Assembly (NCBI RefSeq): GCF_004785685.1
Contig: NZ_SRPF01000001.1
Coordinates: 992,001 to 1,056,000 of the forward strand
From: Marinobacter confluentis
Lineage (GTDB): Bacteria; Pseudomonadota; Gammaproteobacteria; Pseudomonadales; Oleiphilaceae
Direction of reading: 5' to 3'
DNA: 64,000 nucleotides
Part shown: positions 42,737 to 51,800 of the stretch, piece after piece
Numbering within the stretch: position 1 is the first letter of the stretch
Layout: the number at the start of each line of letters is the position of its first letter
Program-made: the position numbers and the translations under genes
Notes under the pieces: generated by a model
Seen by the model: only the letters and a program-made list of their open reading frames with translations
Told to the model about the DNA's origin: nothing
The model's database searches: none

Positions 42737-43354
42737 CTAGTCCAGAATCACCAGGTGATTCGGTAACTCGTTTCGCTCATGGGTTGCCGGCAAGTTGCTC
42801 TTCAGCAGCGTTCCGCAGGCAGCTATGCACTCCAGAAACCCTTCACGCGTTTTGCCCTGACGGACCTTGGCCGTGAAATCCGCCACTATGCCTTCCCACA
42901 TTCTGTTGTCCAGAACGTCCGCGATGCCCTGATCCACCAGGATTTCAACGTAGCGCTCAGCTTCTGAAACAAAGATCAGCATGCCCGTGCCACCCCGGGT
43001 GTGATGCAGGTTCTGCTCCAGAAACTGACGGCGCGCCAGGTTTGAGGCGCGCCAGTGCCGAACCTGCCTGGGAATCAACCGGGTATTGATGCCTGGCAAC
43101 CGGAACACCAGGCTCAACATAACAAACATACCCCATTGCACCAGCATCAGAAGGTCGGCGCTGAACCAGCCGCCAAAATAATTGGCAATACCGGGCACCA
43201 GCAGTGCCAGTATGCCGGCCCAGACCAATGGGATGTAGCTGTAATTGTCAGACTGGGCCGTCAGCACGGTCACCAGCTCTGCGTCGGTTTCCCGCTCCAC
43301 GTCGTTGATGGCGGCGGTAACGGCTTCCTGGTCGCTCTTACTGAGTAATGTCAT
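42737..43354 (-). CDS. TPM domain membrane protein
   Basis: The 205-residue protein has an N-terminal TPM-type region (AVTAAINDVERETDAELVTV), two hydrophobic segments (PLVWAGILALLVPGIANYF, MLVQWGMFVMLSLVFRLPGI) and the second TPM half (GTGMLIFVSEAERYVEILVD). It is the third gene of a lemA-TPM-TPM operon. TPM proteins are often encoded with LemA; their activity is unresolved. Confidence 0.88.
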   Translation of the reverse strand: MTLLSKSDQEAVTAAINDVERETDAELVTVLTAQSDNYSYIPLVWAGILALLVPGIANYFGGWFSADLLMLVQWGMFVMLSLVFRLPGINTRLIPRQVRHWRASNLARRQFLEQNLHHTRGGTGMLIFVSEAERYVEILVDQGIADVLDNRMWEGIVADFTAKVRQGKTREGFLECIAACGTLLKSNLPATHERNELPNHLVILD

Positions 43355-43428
43355 GATTTTTGGCTCTCGCTTCTGTGGCTTTCCATGTCAAACGTGGGGA
43401 TTCAGCGGGTGTGTTGCCCGGTGCGGGC

Positions 43429-44190
43429 TTACCAGCCACCGGACGCACCACCACCGCCAAAGCCGCCTCCGCCGCCGCCAAAACCGCCACCGCCGAAGCC
43501 ACCGCCACCACGGCCGCCCATGGCACCGCCGAGCATGGCTGCACCCAACAGCGCTGCGCCGCCCCGGCCGCCGCGCCCACCGCGGCTGCCGATGAAGAAC
43601 ACCGTTGCCATCATGATGATAAAGAACAGCGCGACCATTCCTCCGTTTGGCTTCTCAGCAAGCGCAGTGCGTGGGCGACCTTGGGAGACCGCCAATGGGT
43701 CACCGCCAAGCACCTGAACCATGGCTGAGGCACCATTGAATATCCCCGCTTCAAACTGGCCCTTTTTAAATGCCGGCGTGATAATCCGGTTGATAATGAC
43801 TGAGGAATCAGCGTCAGTAAGCCTGCCTTCCAGGCCGTAACCCACTTCGATTCGCACTTTTCGCTCTTCCTCTGCAACGATCAGCAAGGCGCCATTATCT
43901 TCGTCCTTCTGACCGATGCCCCACTCACGGCCCAACTGATAACCATAATCCTCAATGGTATATCCCTGCAGGTCTGGCAGTGTCACCACCACAACCTGCT
44001 CCGTGCTGGCCTGTTCGTGGGCTTGAAGCATCTGGGTCAGGCGGGTTTCAACCTCCGGGGACAGCATTTCGGCACGGTCGACTACCCTGCCCGTCAGCTC
44101 TGGGAAATCCGGAGTCGACTGAGCCAGTGCCGTGCCCGGAAGTAACAGTAATAACGACAACAGCAGGCTTTCGCGCGGCAGAACAGACAT
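43429..44190 (-). CDS. TPM domain protein with Gly-rich C-terminus (YgcG-like)
   Basis: The 253-residue protein has a signal peptide ending LPGTALAQ, the TPM domain (VVDRAEMLSPEVETRLTQML, VEVGYGLEGRLTDADSSVII), a membrane segment (GGMVALFFIIMMATVFFIGS) and a C-terminal tail of almost only Gly and Phe. The glycine-rich tail is typical for YgcG. Its ATG overlaps the lemA stop (TGATG). Confidence 0.9.
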   Translation of the reverse strand: MSVLPRESLLLSLLLLLPGTALAQSTPDFPELTGRVVDRAEMLSPEVETRLTQMLQAHEQASTEQVVVVTLPDLQGYTIEDYGYQLGREWGIGQKDEDNGALLIVAEEERKVRIEVGYGLEGRLTDADSSVIINRIITPAFKKGQFEAGIFNGASAMVQVLGGDPLAVSQGRPRTALAEKPNGGMVALFFIIMMATVFFIGSRGGRGGRGGAALLGAAMLGGAMGGRGGGGFGGGGFGGGGGGFGGGGASGGW

Positions 44191-44810
44191 CAGAATTCCA
44201 CCGCAGGTGCTTCGTCTGCATTTTCCGTGGTCGCTTCAAAATTGGCGCGGCGCTCAAGATCGCTGTACAGAATGCTGTGCCAGATCTTGCCCGGGAAAGT
44301 ACGCAGCTCAGTGTTGTACTGCTCGACGGCCTGGATGAAATCACGGCGCGCGACTGCGATTCTGTTCTCCGTGCCTTCAAGCTGTGACTGCAAGGCCAGG
44401 AAGTTCTGGTTGGATTTCAGATCCGGGTATCGCTCAGACACCGCCATCAGCCTGCTCAAGGCACTGCTCAGCTCGCCCTGGGCCTGCTGGAACTGCTGCA
44501 GTTTTTCTGGGTTGTTGAGGATGCTTTCGTCCACCTGAATCGAGGTCGCTTTGGAACGCGCCTCAATAACGGCGGTCAGGGTTTCCTGCTCCTGGGCTGC
44601 AAAGCCTTTGACGGTCTCAACCAGGTTCGGAATCAGATCTGCACGGCGCTGATACTGGTTTTCTACCTGAGCCCAGGCGGCGGTCACCCGCTCATCGTAG
44701 GTGGGAATGTTGTTAATACCGCAGCCAGTGAGCAGAAGAACCAGCGCCATAAGCGAAGGTAGCCGCCAGAAGGACCGGCGGTAGAACGAAATTGAGGGGG
44801 TTTGCATCAT
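44190..44810 (-). CDS. lemA: LemA family lipoprotein
   Basis: The 206-residue protein has lipobox VLLLTGCGINN and the LemA core AWAQVENQYQRRADLIPNLV, then VKGFAAQEQETLTAVIEARS. Mainly helical, at the inner face of the outer membrane or the inner membrane. First gene of the TPM operon. Confidence 0.92.
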   Translation of the reverse strand: MMQTPSISFYRRSFWRLPSLMALVLLLTGCGINNIPTYDERVTAAWAQVENQYQRRADLIPNLVETVKGFAAQEQETLTAVIEARSKATSIQVDESILNNPEKLQQFQQAQGELSSALSRLMAVSERYPDLKSNQNFLALQSQLEGTENRIAVARRDFIQAVEQYNTELRTFPGKIWHSILYSDLERRANFEATTENADEAPAVEF

Positions 44811-44941
44811 GCTCTATCCCTGAGTTGGTTGCTTTGCAAGGGTGGATAGTCAGCCGCGGGGCCAACTTTTTCTGATGGTCCGTAATTTGGGCCAGATCCT
44901 GTGTTTTCAAGGATCTTACTTTCGCAATCATGGCGAGAAGA

Positions 44942-45844
44942 TTAATCCGTTATGACAGGCACTTCCGGAAGGTTCAACTGATAGCTCTGGAGAATGGAAT
45001 CAAAAGTGGCGTCCGCCTTGATAGTTTGCAGTGCCTCGTCAAATTCCCGGACATAGCCAGGTTCAACTCGCCGTTTTGAGAAAGCGACATAGGTTGGCGA
45101 TGTAGACACAACCAGGGGAAGGCCAGTTTCGCTTGCCCGCACGATCTGGATCTGGTTTTCCAGGCCCATTTCCTTGAGGTAGTACATGGTCGGCAACAGG
45201 TCCCCGATGAACACATCAGTGCGCCCTGCTTTGAGCAGCTGAAGATTCCGTGGGATGGTCTGGGACACCTCCAGCGCCCGGAAGGGCTGGTTTTTCAGCA
45301 TGCGATCAAAGCGCTCGCCATAGTAGTAACCCAGCTGGATTCCCACACTCAGGCCCGGGGCTTCACTCAGCTCACTGGACAGGGTCATAGGCCCATGGGA
45401 GAAAAACACGTAGGTTTCATCGATCAGAACAGAGTCGTGGTAATGGCCCCAGGCCGAGCGCTCTTCTGTGAGCCCTGCGTTGAATGCGGCATCGGCGTTA
45501 CCTACGGCGACCTCCTGCAGCACGCGCTTCCAGGGATCGATTCTGAACTCGACTTCATGCCCGGTCTGGCGAACCGCTTCCCGAATGACGTCCACCAGAA
45601 TTCCGGTGATGTTGCCGTTTTCATCGGTGTAGGCCAGCGGTGGGTTTTCCAGGGTACGCATCTGCAGAGGCTCACCCTCTAATGGGCGCGGGGGTTCATT
45701 CAGGGCGTACTCACCAGAAACGGGGAGGCAGAATATGAGCGCAGCCAGCCCAACCATCAAAGGCCTGGCCGTGACCCATTTGTGAAATTTATTACCCTTA
45801 CGGTAAACAACTAACAAACTATTCTCCCTTGCGCCCTGTGGCAT
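44942..45844 (-). CDS. Family 3 extracellular solute-binding protein
   Basis: Periplasmic amino-acid-type binding domain, about 300 residues: LENPPLAYTDENGNITGILV, VDVIREAVRQTGHEVEFRID, and GNADAAFNAGLTEERSAWGH. The start is uncertain; ATG 45844 (MPQGARENSLLVVYRKGNKF) includes a credible signal peptide (ARPLMVGLAALIFCLPVSG). No transporter genes are adjacent, so it may be an orphan or sensor-like protein. Confidence 0.8.
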   Translation of the reverse strand: MPQGARENSLLVVYRKGNKFHKWVTARPLMVGLAALIFCLPVSGEYALNEPPRPLEGEPLQMRTLENPPLAYTDENGNITGILVDVIREAVRQTGHEVEFRIDPWKRVLQEVAVGNADAAFNAGLTEERSAWGHYHDSVLIDETYVFFSHGPMTLSSELSEAPGLSVGIQLGYYYGERFDRMLKNQPFRALEVSQTIPRNLQLLKAGRTDVFIGDLLPTMYYLKEMGLENQIQIVRASETGLPLVVSTSPTYVAFSKRRVEPGYVREFDEALQTIKADATFDSILQSYQLNLPEVPVITD

Positions 45845-46060
45845 TTTCCCGCCTGTCCTTCCGGGAAATATAGCCCCTATTGCATAGAATTTCCCATTCT
45901 TATCAATGTTTATTGCCCGGGTAAAAGTAACGACGACCAGACCTGATGAAAACCCGTCCTCATACACCATATGGGGTATGACCGCTCACAAACGATCCTC
46001 TATTCTCGATCGGCGGGTAATCATGCCTGCAAAAGCTAGTAGATCACTGAGGATAAGTGC

Positions 46061-48202
46061 ATGAAAAAGCAGTTCACGACCTTATTAACAGCTGGGCTTT
46101 TAACGGCATGTGGCGGCGGCGGTTCGGGCAGCAGTTCGTCTGACGGAAATACCAATCCGGGTGGCAGCACTCCGGAGATTACTGCATCCAATGTGGGCGT
46201 GCTTTCTGACAGCCCGGTCGCCGGTGTCAGTTACCTCACATCACCCAGCGGAAGCTCTGGCGTAACCAACGCGCTGGGCGAATATGGTTACGAAGAAGGC
46301 GATATAGTTCAGTTCAGCATCGGCGGCATTCAGTTTCCGCCTGTACCTGCAAAAGGCAAAGTAACACCCCTGGACATGGGTGGTGACGGCGCGACCCTCG
46401 CAACACCAAGTGTCGTAAACGTGCTGCGCCTGCTTCAAAGCCTTGACGAGGATGGCGACCCGGACAACGGCATCACGGTCAGCCAGGCAACTTCGACTGC
46501 GCTCATTGATACAGTGCTCGATTTTGAGGCGGGCACCTTTGAGTCCGAAGCTAATACGGCTGTGGGCGTTGCTCTCAATAGAACTCTAATTACCGAAAAC
46601 GAGGCGATCTCGCATTTCGAGGGTTCCCTACGTAACGATCTTCTGGGCAGCTGGATCTACACGGAGCCCAATGGCGGCAACAATGTGCTGACGTTTTTCG
46701 GCGATGGCCTATACGTGATTGCCCATTCCATGGCTGATGATGGCGATCAGCAGGCAGGAAGCGCGGAGTACGGATCCTACACCTGGGACCCGGTGACCGG
46801 TGATTTTTCAGTCACCCTGATCCGCGAATCCGATGGCAGCGGTGGCCTTTATGACGCCAGCAACCCTGCAGCATCCCAGGGGATCCAGTTGACCGTCGGC
46901 GATGATGCCCTGAACTTCACCCTATCTGACGGTGAGGTACAGTTCACCGCCATTGAAGACACAGAGAATGATCTGGTGGGCAGCTGGTTCTTCCCCGAAA
47001 GCCCCGACGCCTCTGTGCTGCTGACATTCCTGGATGACCAGAATTACGTCCTGGTCCAGACGAACAACGTCGAAGCCTACGCCGGGGACACTCTCACTTC
47101 TGTTTCCTCAGAATGGAATACCTACACCCTTGCCGCCAGCGACAGCAGTTTCGCTGTGGGCATGCCGAGTGTTGAGACTGATGGCCCAGGCGGACTCTAC
47201 AACGCCGAAGGTAACGAGGGCGAGGTTGATCCTAAACTGTCGCTGAGAACCGGGGGCCAACTGATCTTCCAGCCCAACCCGCAGGAAAGTGTGGCCTTCG
47301 CCGATGTGCGCCCATTCGATGCGCAGCTGGTGAGAGTTGACGGCACCACAACGTCAGCACCGGTCAAGCGGATCTACGGCGTCTACACCAGCAGTATCGC
47401 TGCTGAATACAATTTTGAGATTCCCGTTTCCGGGCAATTTGAAAGATTTGCCGCATTGCTGTCAGATAACACCATCGAGTTTGACCTCGAAGCCAACGGC
47501 ACCGGACTTGTCTCATTCTCATCGACCAGCGCCAATGCGGCTGAATGGACGGTGGCCACCAATGGTGTTCTGAACGTGACTGAGACTACCGCGACTGCAG
47601 ATGTCTGGCTCTGGGAGATCATTCCGATCGAGGGCAATGTCGGCAGTGCCATCATCTCGACCGGTTCCCTGGGAAGTGCTGCCAGTGCCAGCTTTATCGG
47701 TATCGTGAATGATGGGCCTGCTACTTTTACGCCGGAATTCGTCTCTGGCCCTTACCTGCTGACTGACACCATTACCTCATCCGTTGGACCGAGTCAGGAC
47801 ACTGCCTTAGAAGGTGAAGGCGCAGACGGGACCTTCTATAGCGTGTTCTGTCGCGGACCGGAAGATGCCATTGGTATTGTAGAACAGGACCCGGGCCAGT
47901 TGACCTTTAACCCGGATGGCGGATCTTTTACGCTTACCATCGGCAGCGGGCCGGACAGTGACGTAATCAGTGGTAGCCTGACCTCAGATGGCCGGCTTTC
48001 CTATTCGGAGCCGGTTGAGGAGGAGATTCCAGTGGAAGACTTTATCAGCCGCAGTAGCGCCAGTTATGTTGGCCAGTACGACTTCGAAACCGGCGTGGTC
48101 AGTGGCACCTACACCAGCCAGCGGGAGACAATCTATACCCCCGAAGGCGTCTCGGCATCCTGCACCATCACCAGCTCATCGGTTTTTACCCCGACCCAAT
48201 AG
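46061..48202 (+). CDS. Large lipoprotein of unknown function
   Basis: The 713-residue protein has a signal peptide ending GLLTACGGGG (lipobox), a Gly/Ser linker, and then a module (residues about 45-130: GVSYLTSPSGSSGVTNALGE, YGYEEGDIVQFSIGGIQFPP) shared with the lipoprotein at 10829. Two or three repeats of a beta-rich unit follow, each starting like NDLVGSWFFPESPDASVLLT or NDLLGSWIYTEPNGGNNVLT with a GLYDA/GGLYNAE ending. Probably displayed at the outer membrane. No enzymatic motif. Confidence 0.82.
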   Translation: MKKQFTTLLTAGLLTACGGGGSGSSSSDGNTNPGGSTPEITASNVGVLSDSPVAGVSYLTSPSGSSGVTNALGEYGYEEGDIVQFSIGGIQFPPVPAKGKVTPLDMGGDGATLATPSVVNVLRLLQSLDEDGDPDNGITVSQATSTALIDTVLDFEAGTFESEANTAVGVALNRTLITENEAISHFEGSLRNDLLGSWIYTEPNGGNNVLTFFGDGLYVIAHSMADDGDQQAGSAEYGSYTWDPVTGDFSVTLIRESDGSGGLYDASNPAASQGIQLTVGDDALNFTLSDGEVQFTAIEDTENDLVGSWFFPESPDASVLLTFLDDQNYVLVQTNNVEAYAGDTLTSVSSEWNTYTLAASDSSFAVGMPSVETDGPGGLYNAEGNEGEVDPKLSLRTGGQLIFQPNPQESVAFADVRPFDAQLVRVDGTTTSAPVKRIYGVYTSSIAAEYNFEIPVSGQFERFAALLSDNTIEFDLEANGTGLVSFSSTSANAAEWTVATNGVLNVTETTATADVWLWEIIPIEGNVGSAIISTGSLGSAASASFIGIVNDGPATFTPEFVSGPYLLTDTITSSVGPSQDTALEGEGADGTFYSVFCRGPEDAIGIVEQDPGQLTFNPDGGSFTLTIGSGPDSDVISGSLTSDGRLSYSEPVEEEIPVEDFISRSSASYVGQYDFETGVVSGTYTSQRETIYTPEGVSASCTITSSSVFTPTQ

Positions 48203-48254
48203 GTTGAAGCACTCAACAAACCCCCGCCGCACTGGCGGGGATTGGTTGCCAACG

Positions 48255-48282
48255 AAAAAACCGCAGCTCAGGCTGCGGTTTT
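48255..48282 (+). terminator. Rho-independent terminator of the large lipoprotein gene
   Basis: CCGCAGC tcag GCTGCGG followed by TTTT and preceded by AAAAAA, so it can act on both strands. A further GC-rich hairpin, CCCCGCC/GGCGGGG (48222-48240), lies just before it. Confidence 0.75.
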
Positions 48283-48816
48283 CGATATAAAACCGGTTCC
48301 ACACGGTGGGTGTGACTACCAGTTGATGGAAGGAGCAACACGTACTCATTCTCGGAAGCCTTGTACAGGGACGAGTTATTCTTCGGATGCACAGAGGTTT
48401 ATCTGAATGCGCTTGGATTTGTGCTTTTGGAGAGACCACGGATTCCCGCCGCTGAGAACTGTTACACACGCTATTACTGCAGATAACCGTTTTATATTGT
48501 TGCGGTGACGCAAGGCGACACATGTCGGAAAAATACGGATTCAAACTTTACAAAGTGGCAATTTTCCACAAAGCTGAAACCGCTGGGAGCCCGCCTGTCA
48601 TGCGTCGCTAAAGCGCACGCATCGATAGCCGGGCTGTAAAGCCAAGGATGCATACCAGTCTTCGTACCCCCGCAAGGGGTTGCAACGAAGCACCAATGAC
48701 AAGGTTGTCTTGCCTAAAGTGACACTGTCACGTTCGGGCCCGGTTGTATTGTCTGACGAGTCTGCCCTTTGTGGTGACGTCGACAGGGATGCTGATACAA
48801 CAGGACAGGACCGACT
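48283..48816. other. 534-bp non-coding stretch before the 1633-residue protein
   Basis: No gene seen. The right half (48580-48690) is a series of strong hairpins, listed separately. AGTGACACTGTCACG (about 48719-48733) is a short palindrome. A weak minus-strand frame crossing 48176-48544 was rejected. Confidence 0.55.
48580..48690. ncRNA. Structured element, possible leader RNA or small RNA (unclassified)
   Basis: Nested pairings: CTGG/CCAG (near 48583 and 48655), AGCCCG/CGGGCT (about 48588 and 48630), inside it TGCGTCGCT/AGCG-ACGCA (48601-48621), then GGCT gtaa AGCC (48632-48643), and CTTCGT/ACGAAG enclosing ACCCC/GGGGT (48660-48690). It lies about 130 bp before the giant gene's ATG. No known riboswitch family was recognised and the strand is not certain. 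Confidence 0.45.
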
Positions 48817-51800
48817 ATGTCAGAACAACTGCGTTTATACATCACCCCTAAGGAAAACACAGATAACACGGACGCCGAATCGCTACAGGTTCGAATCACC
48901 TACCAGACACCTGAAAGGAAAGGCGATGAGGAAAGTAGCATTCGTCCCGCCAGTGAAACCTTTCGACTGGACCGGCACGCCCGTGCCGAAGCAACCATCG
49001 AGCCTATCGAGATCGAGCAACCCATTACTGCCATACTCGAGAACCGACAGGGGCTGGAGCTTGCCGACCTGGGCACGATATCCCCCGACACCGAATCCGA
49101 TTGGTACGCGGCCAGGCTGACGATACCGGCAGCCATCTTGAAGCAGGCCTTGACCCGTCTTGAGCCCTCAGAACAGCCAGTGCTGGACCGCGCCGGCCGG
49201 TTCGTCCGTATCGGGCAACCGGATCAGCGCTTTGATACCTACTCACTGAGCGTGGATATTATCGATACCCCGGCGAAACAGGAGGCCCTGAAAGGGCTGC
49301 TGGGTCAGTCTGACCACGACGGCCTTAGTCCCCTCTCCAGCAGGATTGCCATGAGTCCGGAGGCCGGCAACCAGCTGGGAGCATTGGCACTGACCGCCGC
49401 CGACCTGAAATTCGACGGCACCTTTCACATCAACCGGCCGTTTGACCCCGGCACAGAAGCCGCCGGCTGGGCGTGGATGCTGAACGGCCCGGAGCTGATC
49501 ATTGGCTACCGGGAGGACGGCTCGCTGCGTCGGCCGCAGCATGACCTGAGGCTGCTTCTGCCGTGGCATGAGGAAAACCAGAACGACGGAGAGACGCCCC
49601 AACCCGCTGCCGGTAAAGGCTCAAAGAACCCGCCACTGGACGTTGATGAAGACAGCGTTCTGAACAAACCCGACATGTTCAGTGATGACCCCGGCTCTTT
49701 CTGCAAACCCTTCAGCAACCCGGCGCGAATTCTGGGTGAGCGTCGGTTTCACACGGTCTTCCGGGTCGAACAGCCGGAAATAGAATCCACATCAAATACC
49801 CGGCCTGACTACAAGGGCTTGATGCACCCCAAAGACGCCGGTCGGCCCATGGTTTTGATGAACGCCATGGTTCGGGAGGGCGGAACCAACAACCCGGATT
49901 TTGCTGCAGACCTGCCCCGAATACGCAACATGAGCGCCAGCCTGACTCGCTTCCTGCCCCAGGACCCGGCGTCGCTGCTGACACCGGTCAAGGCCATTGA
50001 TTTTCTGCCTTTATTTCCGGTTGGGCGGGGGGCAGACCGCCGCCAGCCCGTAGGCGCCAGCAACCCGATTGACTGGGACGGCGACTCAACGCAATATCAG
50101 GCGCTTTCAGTGGCTGGCGGCCACATTATGGAATGGCGTGTGCAGTGGCGCTCCAATGGCTATTCACTGGGGGATGTCGCCCATACCCTGACTCTAGCTC
50201 CCAGACAGACGCGCCGGATCGTCAAAATGGACTGGCGTCGACGCGAAGAGAGCTCTCGCAGGGAACGCAGCGGCGTCTCGGAAGAAGTGGCCCAGAGCAC
50301 ATTCCGGGAGCGTGACTATAGCGATGCAGTGCGCTCTAACCTGAACGAATGGAGCAAGGGCGGCAGCGAATCACAGACCACTGGCGTGGCCGGAGGCATC
50401 GGTTTCGCCATGGGCCCCGTGGTTATTGGCGGTGGCGCCGCACACGGCCAGGCCAGTTCCAGCAGCTGGCAGAAAGGCGGCCGCAGCGTTGCCGCCGCCG
50501 AAGAACAAAGTCTGCGGGATGCCGTTCGCCAGTATGGGGATTCCCTACGGCAGTTTGAAAGCACGGTTGTCAACGAGGTCACCCAGGAAGAGACCGTCGA
50601 AGGCGTTTCCGAGGTAGTTCGCAACCCCAACTATTGCCATTCGCTGACCGTGATCTACCACGAAATCCTGCGCCATATCAGGGTCGATACGGTTCTGGCA
50701 GGCGTCCGTGAATGCCTGTTCGTGCCCTTCTCAATCCGGCCTTTTACCCTGCCCAGGCTGGCCCGATGGCGAGACGTGTTTGAGCGATACCTCAAGAAGC
50801 CGGAACTGCGCTGGGCCCTCAAATACGCGGAAGACATCGCCAACGGGTGGGAAGGCGTGGACGAGCCACCAGATGGCCAACGGATGAAGCAACGGCTGGA
50901 AAGCCTGACCGGTTCAATCTATATAAAACTGGGTATTGAGCGCCCCCGCGACGAAGTGGTCTCCGAAGACATCGATGACCAGCTAAAAGAGGAAGGCGCG
51001 GTTGGCGAACGGGTCACCACCAAGGTCTGGCAGGCCTATGCTGGCATTCTGCCCTTTCCCGTCGGCCAGATTGTCGCCCGTATACGTGACTACAGTGCCG
51101 CCCAGCGTGACGCCTATTTCCAGCGTGAAATTGCACCGGGTATGGCCCGCCGGTGGTGCGATCGCCTCAAACTTGAAAGCAACAATGGAACCCTGGAGGG
51201 CGCGGATTTCACTCTTGTCGGGGAATACCGGTTCAACCGTACCGTTCGGGTGGATTTCACCGTTCCCGCCGATGCCCTGGAAGACAACAAACGGGAGGAC
51301 ATCAGCACACTGGTGCTCTCGGCCATCGAAAGCCTGCCTAAGGGTTCTGTCGCCAACGTCACCAGTGCTTCCGTGGAATTTCACACCGCGCACTATCATC
51401 GTCGGGTCAGCGCACCACGAGGCACCCATGACCTGATTGCACCGCCCGCCTGGGACGACGATTCAGCGCGGCCGGCGTCTTCAGAAAGCGCCACCCTCTC
51501 ATTCCGGCCCACCAACTGGGAAACACAGAACCCGAGGAGGGACGCCGAAAAGGCCGTCGACAAGGTTCTGGGGCACATCAACGATAACCTTCACTACTAC
51601 CACAAGGTTCTGTGGTGGACGATGGACCGGGATGAGCTCTACATGCTACTGGACGGCTTTGCCATTTCCTCCAGCGACCGACGCTCGATTGCCTCGGTGG
51701 TTGAGCGGGAGCCCATTGCCATACTGGGCAACTCACTGGTGTTCAAGGTGGCCGCCGGCGCTTTTCTGGGCATCAACGGCCACGACAGTTACGAGGACGC

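Noticed and set aside
43385-43717. Proline-rich plus-strand frame opposite the Gly-rich TPM tail
   Set aside because: Simple mirror of the glycine-rich codons of the real gene.
48176-48544. 122-codon minus-strand frame after the large lipoprotein
   Set aside because: It crosses the terminator hairpins, has no ribosome site and no family features.
48630-48690. c-di-GMP (GEMM) riboswitch before the giant gene
   Set aside because: Fragments such as AAAGCC and AGCCGGG recall GEMM, but the conserved core and pairing order do not fit; listed as an unclassified structure instead.
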